Shown here: piece by piece, positions 1 to 11,789 of the stretch
How positions within the stretch are numbered: the first letter of the stretch is position 1
Layout: each line of letters begins with the position of its first letter
Source: Vombatus ursinus
Lineage: Eukaryota > Chordata > Mammalia > Diprotodontia > Vombatidae
Assembly (NCBI RefSeq): GCF_900497805.2
Contig: NW_020954588.1
Location: forward strand, 11,030,433-11,094,432
DNA: 64,000 nt
Direction: 5' to 3'
Position numbers and translations under genes: made by a program
The notes under the pieces: generated by a model
The model's database searches: none
Told to the model about the DNA's origin: nothing
The model's input: only the letters and a program-made list of their open reading frames with translations

Positions 1-130
1 TGTGAGGTAGGTACTTATAGCCCCTTTACAGATGAGGAAATTAAGGCTGAGAGGTTTACTTGTTCAGGGATACCTAGTAAATTCCTAAGGGAGGATTCAA
101 ACCTAGGTCTTCCTAACTTGAAGTCCACTC
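1..130 (+). repeat. MIR/THER-type CORE-SINE, 3' part
   Basis: The piece reads 'TTTACAGATGAGGAAATTAA' followed by a 'GGATTCAAACCTAGGTCTTC' block, which is the second half of a MIR-class SINE. The element enters from outside the window, so its head is not visible. Confidence 0.75.
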
Positions 131-214
131 TCCAACAATTTTGGGGAGGCTTTTTATAGCAACACTTGCTCTATGAAACATCCTCCAATTTTTCCAGCCT
201 CACTCACGGAACAA

Positions 215-445
215 TTCCTCTGTGTTCTGTATTGATGAGGCACCTAGACGGTTCAATGGGAAAAGTACTGTATCAAAATCCTACCTCAGACACGTTACAG
301 GCTGTGTGAACTGGGGCACGCCATAACTTGCGTCTGCCTTATTTTTCTTCTCTGTAAAATGAGGTTAATAATACCACCTACTCCCCACCTAGGATTGGTG
401 TGAGGATAAAATAAGATAATACGTTGTCCCAAAAGGCTTAGTAAA
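215..445 (+). repeat. MIR-type SINE, diverged
   Basis: The core 'GTGTGAACTGGGGCACGCCA', a 'CTCTGTAAAATGAGGTTAAT' block and 'GTGAGGATAAAATAAGATAA' follow the normal MIR order on the + strand. Divergence is high, so the copy is old. Confidence 0.7.
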
Positions 446-484
446 ATTTTAAGCTAACTTAAAATTACACTAAGATTTTTCAGA

Positions 485-560
485 CAATTTGTATTTTAAA
501 ATGCTTTCACAAGCCTTAAGGCATTATATAAATGCCTATTATTATTATTATTCTTACAAT
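485..560 (+). repeat. MIR-type tail fragment
   Basis: The order 'AAATGCTTTCACAAGCCTTA', 'TATATAAATGCC' and a short TTA run matches the AT-rich 3' end of MIR-class SINEs. It is probably a second copy or a displaced end of the neighbouring one. Confidence 0.5.
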
Positions 561-1947
561 TCAGCAGACTTTGTGCCACACAGTGGAACCTTACTTATTA
601 TATAATTGTTCTGTGTGTTTCAATCTTGACTGCCCAGCTAATGGCCACAAAGACAAGGGTCATGTCATAGACTTTTATATCCTGACAGGCCACTCTCAGG
701 GTGCTGTAGCAAAAGAACTCAGCCCATATAACTGAATCAATAACATTTTCAATGCATAAACTACCTTCAATGACCTGAACAAATAACTTTGACCAGTGGT
801 CAGTAGGTTGAGCCTGGAAAGAACTTAACCTATTAGATGCCCAGCAGTTCATAGCACTGTGCAGGATCCTTTTTAAAGGAGTAAAATAAGATATAACCAT
901 TGCAAATCCCTCTTAGTCCCTCAAAAATAAATCAGCACAAACTTAGACATTCTTGTCGTCTCTCTATATTATATGTGTGTGTTTATGAATCTACTCACTT
1001 CCTGGTTGTATCCAAACTTGGAAGAAGCCTGAATTCACAGGGAAAAAAACAAATAAAAAGAAGAAGGCCTTTCTAAGGCATCTTTGGCCAGACCACAAAC
1101 TATAGGACTGAATGTCTCATAAACTTAATCCTGCTGCCAAGTTTTTTAAAAGCAAACACTGAGGACAGCTCCATAATGAGAGAAGAAGCTTCTGAACTTT
1201 GGAGGTGCCTGAATGGTCACTTCTGAGCTTCACTTGCCACTTTTTATGAGGTAAATATGATTTTTTAAAAAATCTAAAAATCAAAATAAATTTATATTTT
1301 AAGCAACAATAAATAGGTAGAGGTTTGGAAAGGGAGCCTTTTTCCATCTCAAGAAATACTACTGACCACAACCTCTTCTAAATTGTTAGGATGTATACTT
1401 TGAGGAATATCCTGGATCAAAGGATGAAGGAAGGGGGATGGTTATATAAACATTCATCAACATCAGGGATATTTGTCTATACTGGCAATGAAATCTCCAT
1501 TATGTGAGCATTGAAAAATGTGCCAGGACACGTCCAGTACTTGGAATCATTTGTTCATTTTGTTCCATGGACTTGTCTTTAGTAAGTATTCTGCGGGTCT
1601 TAGTGCTCCCCCCCAGTGAGCCACATTCATGGCACTAAGCTCAGGCATGAAGCTAGACAGCCGTCAAAGCAAATTGGGTCACCTATGGAAAACAGTACTG
1701 ACTGCTCCAAGAGCTTTCCAAGACAAATAGCTATTAAATCTAGAGTCAGCACTGGACCTGGATGTGACAAGCAGCCCAGAGCTTCTGGGAAATGGCAAAG
1801 GACAAACATAGCCTGAACAGGAGCATGATGAGACAGCTAGGACTAAAGGATTAGGGCTTTGCTGGGACAAGATTCAGAGTCTTATGTGGCAGCAGACACA
1901 GATGGGACCCTGCCATTAAAAACAAACAAAACTAAAACAAAAACCCA
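561..1947. other. No recognised feature
   Basis: Both strands show only short unrelated open frames with no domain that I recognise. Mixed-composition single-copy-looking DNA without RNA gene signatures. Confidence 0.5.
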
Positions 1948-2030
1948 ATAATATGTATATAGTACCTTTAAATTTCCAAAGCACTTTAATCTATTACATA
2001 AGGTATCTCTTTTTGATAATGGCAATGTTG
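1948..2030 (+). repeat. Possible MIR fragment
   Basis: 'ATAGTACCTTTAAATTTCCA' followed by 'AAGCACTTTAATC' and 'ACATAAGGTATCTC' resembles the start of the MIR 3' half. It is short and diverged. Confidence 0.35.
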
Positions 2031-3615
2031 CCAACCCTAATTCAGGGAAATTAGGACTAGAGGGAATAGGAGAAGGATTAAAAAAAAACTTATTAGTATT
2101 ATTAATCTTGCTGCTGCTGCTATCATTATTCTGTGTTTCAAGGATATGAAATTGACTTGATTGGATATTCTCTTTTGGTTATACCCCTTGATTGTGTACC
2201 ACCCTTAGACCTAAGCAAGTGGGACCTCTGTGTATCAGTGTACCCTGAATTTTATAGGATCCCACTTATGATAGACACAAAACACAATTAAGATGAAAAT
2301 GAAATAAGCAGAATAAAAAAATAATGATGAATGACTTAGACAACCAAGTAAATGCTACCTTTTTTTGTATGTATATATTGTACAGGACATGGGAGTATCT
2401 GAATAAACCTAATTAAACCATCCAATTATCTTTGGTCAGCCGAGATAGCTCCTGGTTCAAATAGCCCTGGATCCTCTGTAATGCAGAGTTCAAGAAAATG
2501 TTCCTCATTTGCCCGATGTGTTCTGTGGCTGAATTTTCAATTTCCTGGCATTTCTAACAAATCACTTAAGAGCTTGTAGATTTATCACTCATTGTTAACT
2601 GTCATGAGTCACTTGGAAGTGTGTGTCCTCTTAACAGATGATGAATTGAAAAAGCAACATAAATGTATACTAACATACCCTATAACAGTTTGTAGGCAAA
2701 TACTTTCAATATTGTTACAAGATACTACTTTATATCATGGTGGTGTATTCTCTTATGCTACCAGTAAGTCAAATTCAAAAACTTGTAATGTGGATGAAAC
2801 TGATAGCAATATTCCAATTTTCTGAGCAGAAGAAAATAACAAAACATCATTGCTGAATTTATGTCAGGCTTGTAACACAAAACATATTGTATTGGAGTTT
2901 GAGAACATTGATCTTTAAATATTAATATCAGTAGCATATTCTCTATGTTCTGGGCCTGAATTTGATGTCCTGTACATGGTTCTTGTAATTTCTAAACTAT
3001 CTCTCATTGATTGCTTAAAAATCCTGGGTACTTCACCTAAGTTCTTAATAATTCACAAAATAAGCCACCGTCAGTTCAAATTTATTTAAAAAACAAACCA
3101 TCATTGTTAAAATTATGACTGTAACTGTAATAACATTAAATTTAAATATTCTGTCTAAAGAAGGTATAGATTGACAGTTGTCATCAAGATATACATGTCT
3201 GTTATTTCATTATATCATATAGGACAGTACCTTCAGTTTTATAATGTTGTGTTAGAAACCAGATAGTTTCTGTATGGACAAGAATATTTTAATTTTATAC
3301 ATTTTGTGCTTGTGTATAAACTGTTGCAAAAAAAATACAGAAAAACAAAAATGTAGTAGAATTTTTAATATGAAAATAATGTTATATAGTTTATCAATTA
3401 TTGAAATGCAGTTTCTACTTGATTTCTTAAATTATAATATTGATGTATTTTGTATACTTACTACAAAGTAATTATTTTAATTTTGATAAAGTCATTTCAT
3501 TTGAGGTTTCAAAATACAGAAAACTCTATGAAATGTAAAGATAGTACAAACATTCCATTACCTGGTACATTTGTGCTACCAGCAAAATGAATAATATTTA
3601 CAGATAACAGTTTAA
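2031..3615. other. No recognised feature
   Basis: AT-rich DNA. A 77-codon open frame at 2592-2825 on the + strand has no recognisable domain, no good start context and no splice-site frame, so it is not called as a gene. The part from about 3060 to 3600 is particularly T/A-rich. Confidence 0.5.
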
Positions 3616-3628
3616 ACATTAGTGTAGA

Positions 3629-3797
3629 GGCAGCTAGGTGGTACAGTAGATAGAACACTGGCCCTGAAGTCAGGATGACCTGAGTTCAAATCTGACCTCA
3701 GACCAAACACTTGACACTTACTAGCTGTGTGATCCTGGGCAAGTCACTTAACCCCAATTGCCTAAAAAAAAGAAAAGAAAAAAAAAGAAAAGAAACA
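3629..3797 (+). repeat. Short tRNA-derived marsupial SINE (MAR1-like)
   Basis: The head starts 'GGCAGCTAGGTGGTACAGTA'. A B-box-like 'GAGTTCAAATC' follows, then 'CTAGCTGTGTGATCCTGGGC' and 'CAATTGCC', with an A-rich tail to about 3797. This is a full-length short SINE. The name MAR1 is from memory of marsupial SINEs and should be treated as provisional. Confidence 0.85.
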
Positions 3798-3798
3798 A

Positions 3799-4095
3799 GG
3801 AGTTCCAAGAAGCAGAGTTTTAGGCATGGGTGACAGTGAGCATAAAGGCATGGAGATGGGAAGTGGATTGTTGTGTGTGAGGAACAGCAAGAAAACCAGT
3901 CTGTCTCTATCACAAAGTGTGAGAAGGAGAGTAAGGAATAACAAGGTTAGAAGGTAGGTTGGGACCAAGTAGCGAAGGGATTTAAAAATCAAATAGAAGC
4001 ATTTATATTTGATCCTAAAGGTGATAGCATAATGCATGTAAAATGCTTTAGCGAATTTTAAAACTTTATATAAATGTCAACTGTAATTATTTTGA
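3799..4095 (+). repeat. Unnamed old mammalian repeat ending in a MIR-like tail
   Basis: The text 'AGCGAAGGGATTTAAAAATC' followed by 'TTTGATCCTAAAGGTGATAG' resembles a widespread mammalian repeat with 'gaagggccttgaaggcc…ttttattctgaaggc' consensus, which I cannot name with confidence. 4035-4095 looks like a MIR 3' tail ('ATATAAATGTC'). Confidence 0.4.
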
Positions 4096-4445
4096 ATGAG
4101 AAATGTGAAAGTTAATGATGGCTACAGATATAGTATCCAAGAACATGGTTTATTTTTCTGGATCATGGCTGAAATATCAGAATGTTCAGCTCCTGGCCAA
4201 GGATGGAGTACACCTCACAAAGAGAAGAAGAGAAATGTTGGCCAGATAACCTGATCAAAATTTCCTTAAACTGAAATCTGAAAGGGAGTGAGTAGGGGAA
4301 AATGCCCAATTGCAACTGTAAAACCCGTGATTGTGGAAGGCAACCAGTTTGGCATAAGAACCAGAGTGGGGGAAGTACCAGGTAATTTGGAGGAGAAAAT
4401 GACAAAGAGGAGAGTCAGGAATAATATCTTTGTCCCCAGATGTCT

Positions 4446-4670
4446 ATTCAATTCAATTCACATTTATTAAACTTCTACCATGTGCCAGGCCTTTTGCTAG
4501 GCACTGGAGATAAAACAAAACAAAAATCTCCAAACCAAAAAACCAAAAATGAACAATCCTGAAGAGCTGTCATCCTATTATATTCTACCTAGTCAGTCAG
4601 TCAGTCAATAAGCATTTAAGCACTGACTGTGTGCAAGATGCTATGTTAAAAGCTGGGGATACAAAGAAAG
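4446..4670 (+). repeat. Two fragments of a CORE-SINE with 'TTTATTAA…GCCAGGC' head
   Basis: 4446-4510 contains 'CATTTATTAAACTTCTACCA' then 'TGTGCCAGGCC'. 4592-4670 repeats the same block ('CAGTCAATAAGCATTTAAGC', 'GGGGATACAAAGAAA'). Two diverged copies lie side by side, and the second stops exactly where the L1-derived element begins. Confidence 0.6.
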
Positions 4671-6625
4671 GCCAAGATGGTGGAGTGAAAGCTTTGACTT
4701 GCTTGAGTTCTCCTGCAAACCTTCCAAATACCTGTTAAAAATGGCTCTAAACAAATTCCAGAGCAGCAGAACCCACAAAAAGACAGAGTGAAACAAATTT
4801 CCAGCCCAAGACAACCTGGATGATTGATTGGAAATGTCTATTGCTCCAGGCTGGGAGAGAAACACAGTTCAGCTTGGGTGCCCAGGAAAAGATCAGGACT
4901 CAGAGAACCTGGAGCAGTCCTCAGAGGGCTCACGGGCAGCTGTGGTGGTTTCCAGACTTCTCAACCTACAAACAACAGAGAACATAGAAGGTCAGTAGGA
5001 AAAATCTGTGACCTCAGTGAGAGAGAAGCTCGGTCCCAGCCCCAGTCCCTCTGCTGCCGCCAGGGCAGCTGTTGCTTCTGGAGCTCTTGGCTCACAGACT
5101 GAGGGGGAATTGAGTGGCTGATCAGAAGGGGATTGCGGGGATCTCTTTGTTGGTGCTGAAGTAGAATTCTCTTGCTTTGCCCACACTTGGATCTAAGTCA
5201 CTGTTCTGGGTGGCGATCCTGGGGCAAGTAGCAGCACTGGCATGGTGGAACTTGTAGTGGAAGTAGAGAGTGAATCATCCTCATAGTTCCAAGGCAGAAA
5301 AGAGTGCTTATGGTCAGTTATAGACCAGGCACAGGCCAGGAAGGAAGTAAACACTTCGCCCTTGATTGCACCACCTTGGAAGAAGTGGAAATTTACAGGT
5401 CCCTAGAAATATCTCTGAAAACAGCTGCACAAAACCCCTGAAGCTTAGGACAATACCTTCTCCACACTGGAATCAGACCCCTACCTTAACAAGGAGTTTA
5501 AAACTCAAATAATTGACTGGGAACATGAGCAAACTGTGCAAAAAACATTATGTCAGACCATAGAATCTTACTCTGGTGACAAAAAAGATCAAAACACACA
5601 ACCAGAAGAAGACAACAAAGTCAAAGCTCCTGCATCCAAGCCTCAAAAAATATATATAAATCAGTCACAGGTCATGGAAGAGCTCAAAAAGAATTTTGAG
5701 AAGCAAGTAAGAGAAGAAGAGGAAAAACTGGGAAGAGAAATGAGAGTGATGCAAGAAAATCATGAAAAAACAAGTCAACAGCTTGCCAGAGGAGACCCAA
5801 AAAATACTGAAGAAACTAACACCTTAAAAAATAGCATGACACAAATGGCAAAAAAAGGTCCAAAAAGCCAATGAGAAGAATGCCTTAAAAAGCAGAATTG
5901 GCCAATGGAAAAAGAAGTTCAAAAGCTCACTGAAGAAAATACTTCATTAAAAATTAGAATGGAGTAATTGGAAGTTAGTGACTTTATTAGAAATCAAGAC
6001 TTTGTAAAACAAAACCAAAAGAATGAAAAATTAGAAGACAATGTGAAATATCTCATTGGAAAAACAACTGAACTGGAAAATAGATTCAGGAGAGAGCATT
6101 TAAAAATTATTGGACTATCTGAAAGCTATGATCAAAAAAAGAGCCTAGACATCATCTTTCAAGAAATTATCAAGGAAAACTGCCCTGATATTCTAGAACC
6201 AGAGGGTAAAGTGGAAAGTGGAAAGAATCCACTGATCACCTCCTGAAAGAGATCCCCAAAGAAATACTCCTAGGAATATTGTAGCCAAATTCCAGAGTTC
6301 CCAGGTCAAGGAGAAAATATTGCAAGCAACCAGAAAGAAACAACTCAAGTATTGTGAAAACACAATCACAATAACACAATTTAGCAGCTTCTACATTAAG
6401 AGACCAAAGAGTTTGGAATATGATATTCTGGAGGGCAAAGTAGATAGGATTACAACCAAGAATCACTTACCCAGTAAAACTGAGTATAATCCTTCAGGGT
6501 AAAAAATAAACATTCAGTGAAATAGAGGATTTTCAAGCATTCTTGGGGTGGGAGAGGGACAAGATGGGGAGAAATTTGGAACTCAAAATCTTGTGGAAGT
6601 GAATGTTGAAAACTAAAAATAAATA
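4671..6625 (+). mobile_element. HAL1-like or internally deleted L1 element
   Basis: The 5' end carries the usual marsupial L1 start 'GGCCAAGATGGTGGAG'. A GC-richer leader follows to about 5500, then an ORF1 region (5536-6500), and then the sequence passes directly to an L1-type 3' end ('GGGGAGAAATTTGGAACTCA' at 6569-6588, then 'GAATGTTGAAAACTAAAAAT' and an A-rich tail). No endonuclease or reverse-transcriptase region lies between. That architecture is what half-L1 (HAL1) elements have, but a one-off internal deletion of a full L1 would look the same. Both ORF1 and the leader have decayed. Confidence 0.75.
5536..6500 (+). pseudogene. L1/HAL1 ORF1p remnant
   Basis: ORF1p of L1 is a trimeric RNA-binding chaperone that coats the element RNA. 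Here a first open piece (5536-5874) is charged and Lys/Glu-rich with heptad-like spacing, fitting the coiled coil. A second piece (5968-6246, residues 1-92) contains 'RREHLKIIGLSESYDQ' followed by 'IIFQEIIKENCPDI', which matches the start of the L1 ORF1p RRM domain ('…NLRIIGVPE…IIQENFP'). The two pieces are separated by stops at 5871-5873 and 5965-5967. Further ORF1-like sequence runs to about 6500 in shifted frames, including a 'KVDRITTKNHLPSKTEYNPS' stretch like the ORF1p C-terminal domain. It cannot encode a whole protein. Confidence 0.8.
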
Positions 6626-6660
6626 AATTAATTAAAAACATTATTCTGACAAGGGGTTGG
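6626..6660 (+). repeat. Short fragment resembling a hAT-type repeat
   Basis: 'AAAACATTATTCTGACAAGG' resembles an internal block of the 188-bp repeat at 47235-47422 and the copy at 58098-58235. It is too short to be certain. Confidence 0.3.
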
Positions 6661-6663
6661 CTT

Positions 6664-6690
6664 AAACAAACAAACAAACAAACAAACATG
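6664..6690 (+). repeat. (AAAC)n microsatellite
   Basis: Six tandem AAAC-type units. The position next to an A-rich retroposon tail fits origin from poly(A). Confidence 0.85.
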
Positions 6691-6904
6691 AAAAGATGGT
6701 TCCTGAACCAGAATATGAAGAGATGGTGCCTGGACACCACAAGGAATCTCCATGTGCTCTAATTGTAAGTACCTCTTCTATATCCATTATTCTAAAATCC
6801 TCATTGATAAATCAGTATGCTTGATATGGACCCATTAATTCTGTAATATCCATTTAATTAAATTATTTATATAAAAAGATGTCCATCAAAATATTTGTTA
6901 AGGG

Positions 6905-7089
6905 GGGCAGCTAGGTGATGCAGTGGACAAAGCACCAGCCCTAAAGTCAGGAGGACCTGAGTTCAAATCTGGCCTCTGACCTAACATTTAACACTTACTA
7001 GTTGTGCGACCCTGGGAAAGTCACTTAACCCCAATTGCCTAAAAAGTAAAAAATAAAAATAAAAATAAAAATAAATAAATATTAAAAAA
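6905..7089 (+). repeat. Short tRNA-derived SINE with target-site duplication
   Basis: The head is 'GGCAGCTAGGTGATGCAGTG', followed by 'GAGTTCAAATCTGG', 'GTGCGACCCTGGGAAAGTCA' and 'CCCCAATTGCC', then an (AAAAT)n tail. TTGTTAAGGG occurs at 6895-6904 and again at 7090-7099, a perfect 10-bp target duplication. This shows an insertion primed by a LINE enzyme, with well-preserved ends. Confidence 0.9.
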
Positions 7090-7334
7090 TTGTTAAGGGT
7101 CCCATATATCTTCAGAGTGGTCCTGCCCTCTACTGTACAGATTGTAATACTTCTATGAACTTTTTTAAAGATTGATAAGGCCAAAAAAACTTGTCATGCT
7201 ATAGCTAACTTAGTGATGAGTGCTGCTGAACTTAGCTAGATGATCCTTAAGAAACATATCTGCCATTTTCTTGATAATGATGTTCCCATTCCCCCCAAAA
7301 AAGTACTATATACTTTCTCCACTAAGCAATAGTG

Positions 7335-7355
7335 AGATAGATAGATAGATAGATA
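7335..7355 (+). repeat. (GATA)n microsatellite
   Basis: About five GATA units. No other feature visible around it. Confidence 0.85.
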
Positions 7356-7376
7356 TCATATAAGTCAAAGGACGCA

Positions 7377-7870
7377 TTGTTGTTTGTCCTTCATTTTTGA
7401 AGAGGGTCAATGACATCATGAGTAATGTCAGGCAGAGTTGTACAAAGTTGTGTCTCACTCTCTCTTCCAAAGTCTTTGAAGTCTAGTGGCAGGAGAAAAA
7501 TCAAGATAACTGGTGATGCCCCAGGATGCAGTGGATGCCCTTGGCATCTTCAATGTCTGACCAATCTCTAAGTATTCCATACTGCCTGCTTAATCCACCT
7601 TCATGGCTGTTGGAAAAAATTGTTGTCATTTGCATATTTTACTGGGGGGAATATTCACAGCCTTGGCATAGACATCTCCCTAACTCACTAATGGGTTTGA
7701 TGCCTATCAGTTACCCTCAACCTGGTTTAGCCCATCTGCCAAGATAGTTTTACTAGGGTGTGGCCATTGCACATGCCACAGCTTCTTGGAGATACAGGTG
7801 AGAGTTGGGTGAGAGTTGGGTGACAGATGGACAGCAAAAGTGTCTGAGTAGCCCTGAAAAAGACTTGGCA
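7377..7870 (-). repeat. (AAC)n-tailed marsupial retroposon, antisense copy
   Basis: The segment starts 'TTGTTGTTTGTCCTTCATTT' and continues with 'GAAGAGGGTCAATGACATCA', the reverse complement of the end of copies at 45330, 50755 and 58890. It also shares 'GCTTCTTGGAGATACAGGTG' and 'AGAGTTGGGTGA' with the reverse complement of the copy at 45330. Read on the minus strand it ends in an AAC-rich tail, the expected 3' end of a retroposon. I recognise it as a recurrent marsupial repeat but do not assign a name. Confidence 0.7.
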
Positions 7871-7976
7871 AGCCCTCACACTGTAGATGCTAGTCTTCCC
7901 TGAAGTATCCATATACCCCTAAATAACAGATATCACATATATCAACATAAAAATACATCATATATCAATAGAACAC

Positions 7977-8170
7977 TTCTCTCTCACTCTCGCTCTCTCT
8001 CTCTCTCTCACTCTCTCTCTTTTTCTCTCCATGTTTAATATATATATATATCCATACATATATATATAGTATATGTGTATATATACATACACACATCTAT
8101 ATGTACATTTTATAAATTCATAGATGTGTACGTGTAAGTATATATATATACATATATGCAAATATTTCAT
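7977..8170. repeat. (CT)n and (TA)n low-complexity tract
   Basis: A CT-rich run at 7977-8025 is followed by TA-rich alternating sequence to about 8170. Open frames here on both strands are repeat artefacts. Confidence 0.9.
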
Positions 8171-8991
8171 ATGTACTTATGTATTTCATGTAAACATGTG
8201 TATTACTGTAAGGTAATGTTCTCCAAAGTGGAAGATGGACCCTGGTCCCAAGGGTACATGGTAAATTAATTGGATCATGAGAAGATGAGTTATAACTCAC
8301 TCCCTGTGATAGTCAATCTTGATCTTGTCTCCAACAAAACCAAATGTACCCTTTTCCTCTAATACTCTTCTCACTCCAACCTCTTACATAATTGCAAAAA
8401 CTCCTAACTTTTCCTTTTATAAACTGAGTGTAGACCCCTCAGGGCAGTTAAGCCTAATTGCTACCTTGTCATCCACAATACCCACATCACAGGTGTCATA
8501 AGGGCCAAGCTCCCAATAATGTCTTTCTTTCATCAGCTAACTAACACATGAGTTGAAAGCAAAAGCCACATAATCGAGGAAAATAAGAGACAAGAAGGAT
8601 TTTTTTCAATCACACAGGGGTATATTGTTCCATGGGGTACAGAGAGGACATAGACAAGGGATATACATGACTGGGGAATATCATTTGGAGATCACACATG
8701 TAGGGAACACATATGTGTATTGCACATAGATATGTCCAGTGTTATACCTCTGACCCTGCAGAGGTTCTTATATCCTCAAGTGATACCTCTTGGTGAATTG
8801 CTGCTGTCTTTTTCTGCTGATCTGGGATCCTTTGTTTCTCTGTTCCCTTTGCCATTCTGATTTTTACTGGATTTCCCACCTCGTACTGAAAGTCTGCGCT
8901 GCTGCCACTAACTGTTAGACATTTCCATGGCTGCTGCTGTCGATGCTGCTACTGCTCCCTGCTGCCTGCCATTAACGTAAGAGTTGACAAA

Positions 8992-8992
<1 letters not shown>
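8171..8992. other. Unassigned, possible LTR-like segment
   Basis: 'CTTTTATAAACTGAGTG' at about 8414-8430, followed by pyrimidine-rich then GCTGCT-rich sequence, vaguely resembles an LTR with a TATA box. I found no terminal TG/CA pair, no poly(A) signal in the right place and no second copy, so this is only a possibility. Confidence 0.2.

Positions 8993-9047
<55 letters not shown>
8993..9047 (+). repeat. (CA)n microsatellite
   Basis: About 25 uninterrupted CA units after a short CAAA run. Likely polymorphic. Confidence 0.97.
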
Positions 9048-9050
<3 letters not shown>

Positions 9051-11785
9051 CATCCATGAATAAATAGTTCATTTTGCATAGTTTGAGTAAAATGTGCCCA
9101 GGCTTCCTGTCATGAAAAGATTAGATCGATCACTAACTACTCCACAAGTGCCCCTTCTGTACTGTTCCCTAAGCAAAGTGGGTTTCTAATCACTCTTTTA
9201 AGTCTGCAGGAAGAGTGGTTTTCAATATTCCACTTTGGATGCACCAAGTCTCGATCTCAGTCTTGAATTCTTTTAGTCATTATGCTCTGTTGTGATTTCT
9301 ATTCAGGAGGAACTGAGCAAATGGTATATTTTTCATTATGAATTTTATGTCAGAGACATACTGAGCCATGAATTTTTACCAATAACTTAATAGGATTTTC
9401 AGCCCTCTCCTAGACTATTATCCAGCACTGCATGCAAGCCTCATAATATGGTAATATTAGAAACTGAAAAGAAAGAAGCATTCTGCTACCTGTGAGTGAT
9501 CTGCATGCAATTTAGCACATGTCAAGTATCTTCAATGAGGTAAGTGATGACTGGTTCCCTTAAAACTACTTAAGTCGATGTGCCCAGGGCACAAAGTAAG
9601 GAAAAGAAGAGAAGCAACAGAAGTTATTAAATGAGGAAAGTCTGCCTGTGTCAGAAATCAAGAACCCTGAACTCATCGTCTTTGCTTTCTGCATCCTTGC
9701 TCATTAACGCTACTCTTGTATTTCCCCAACACCAACCTGAAAAAGAAAATATAAAGTATGTGCTGCCTGTTTAAGATGACTACATACACGGAGGTTGTCT
9801 AAGTGTATAGACTAGAAACCTAGATAACAGAATGAAGAAGGGATGTATAAGAGGGAAAGGTAAAAGAAGGGCACATGCAGAGGTGCTCTGGAACCAGTTC
9901 AAACCAGCTTGTGAGAGCCAATTGGTACATTTTCAGTGCAAATTCATACACCTCAGAAATTGGTGAACACTACAAATCCTGTCCTGGTTTATTATTGTGT
10001 TAGTTGTCTAGGCTTAAGAAAGTGATGGGAAAAATTTTAATAGTGCAGATTATATTAAAAGGCATAACATTTGTTCAGAATTTTTTTTTCTAGAGAGTCA
10101 GTTGTTAAACATTTACTAGAATACTACTAGGTATAGGGAAGATAAAGGTGTAACCTTGGTCCACTTGGGATTCTTATAAAAGACAAGAGGGATTTGGAAC
10201 CTTCCAAAATGTCCTAGAAGGGTATCTGACATCAAGAGCCATCCTCACCCTCACCCCAATCTCCACTGAAATGTTATTTATTGACAATGGTCCCCCTCAA
10301 AAATACATACAAAGCTATTACATAGAAGCAAATTTCCTTGAATGTCATACTTACTAATCATTTCTAAATGAAGTACTTTTTTGCCACCCAACAGGAATGG
10401 CATATTTGTCATTGCCGTATGCTGAGTAACCATGACTATATATATATATATTATTTTTAAAGTTTACCCATCCATTCAAGCAGGAGTCCCAGAACATTTG
10501 GTGAGACTTCAAATCAATCTAGAATATTATTGTCTAGAAATAAGATGGCTAGACAAAATATCTTGAGGATTAAAAACTGTGGGAGATGTGGGTGGTAAGA
10601 AACAGAGGAGATGGGACATATACTTCATAGCCTATTTAATTAATCAACAAGAATTTATTAAGCATCTGCTCAAGATGCTTTGTTTCTCAGGAGGTCTAAT
10701 CTCAAAGAAAAGGGAAAGGCAAACATTTCTATTTTTACACTTCATCTCCAACCTATCATGTACTTGAAATTCTATGTTCTCAATTGTAATGGTCCAGAGT
10801 TTTATTTTAGAATCCTTGGTATGTTATATTAAGACACTCAGGTCACCGCAGTTATTTTTGCATATTCCCCATACCATCCTCTTCACTTTCCATTATAATG
10901 GATATTAACAGAAAACTACCTTCAACTGTAAAAATGTAAGAAGATTGTGATAACATAGCATTGAAGTGACCAATAAATCAGGTGAAAGACAGCATTGGAT
11001 TTTCCAGTTCAGCTGCTTTGCAGACTGGAGGGAGGCCATCATTCTGAGGTGCTATAGATAGTTTCATTGACTGCAACTAACCTCTCTCATCACCTGCTTC
11101 TAAATTAGGAAGAAGAAGATAAATAAAGACATCAGAGGTAGCCAAATGTTCATCCGTAATAAAAGTGTAATGGAAATTAGGGAAGGGAAAACAAATATTG
11201 CAGTATCTAATTTGCAGGAATATTATTTTATGTTGCAAAGCCCTAAATCATCCTCCTGAAAATGACTATGGAACTATTTATTAGTAAAGAAAATGTCTTG
11301 TGAGGATACTTAGGTTTATTTATTATATCACAATGTCACTTTTTTTTTTAATTTTAAATGGGAGAGGGAGAACCCATCAGGAAAAAAGAAAACAGACTGT
11401 CAACTGTTTTTAATAATAATGAATATTTCTTTCTCATTTCCATTTCTCTAATGACACTTTAACCTTTGAATGTTCACAATAGTGTAATATCTTTCCTAGA
11501 TTCTAAGTAACTATGAAGGAAAATAGGTAAATGGAGATAAGTGAGAAAGAATCCTCATCTCAGATAGTCACAGGTGTTCAAGAATCCCAGGTATAACTTT
11601 GAAAAAGAGTACTTACCAGAGGGTCTCCAGAGAAGAATTAAGATGACTGATGCTGTGGAAAACCTCTGATGATGTTCCAAATCCCTGTAGGATTAGAATT
11701 ACACATTCATTGCCTGAAGACCCTAGCAAGAGATGGAGGTCCCTATTGCCATCTTTAAGAATTGAATTGGGTGCTATAAATGAAG
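9048..11785. other. Mostly single-copy-looking DNA
   Basis: No gene, RNA or full repeat is recognised. A pure (TA)n run lies at about 10437-10452 and a CORE-SINE-like block 'CAACAAGAATTTATTAAGCA' at about 10643-10662. The longest open frame (10579-10767) covers that repeat and has no coding character. Confidence 0.5.
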
Positions 11786-11789
11786 ATCT

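Noticed and set aside
2592-2825. 77-codon + frame, possible exon
   Set aside because: No recognised family, AT-rich, no convincing splice sites with maintained frame.
8993-9047. CRISPR-like or telomeric repeat
   Set aside because: Simple (CA)n without spacers.
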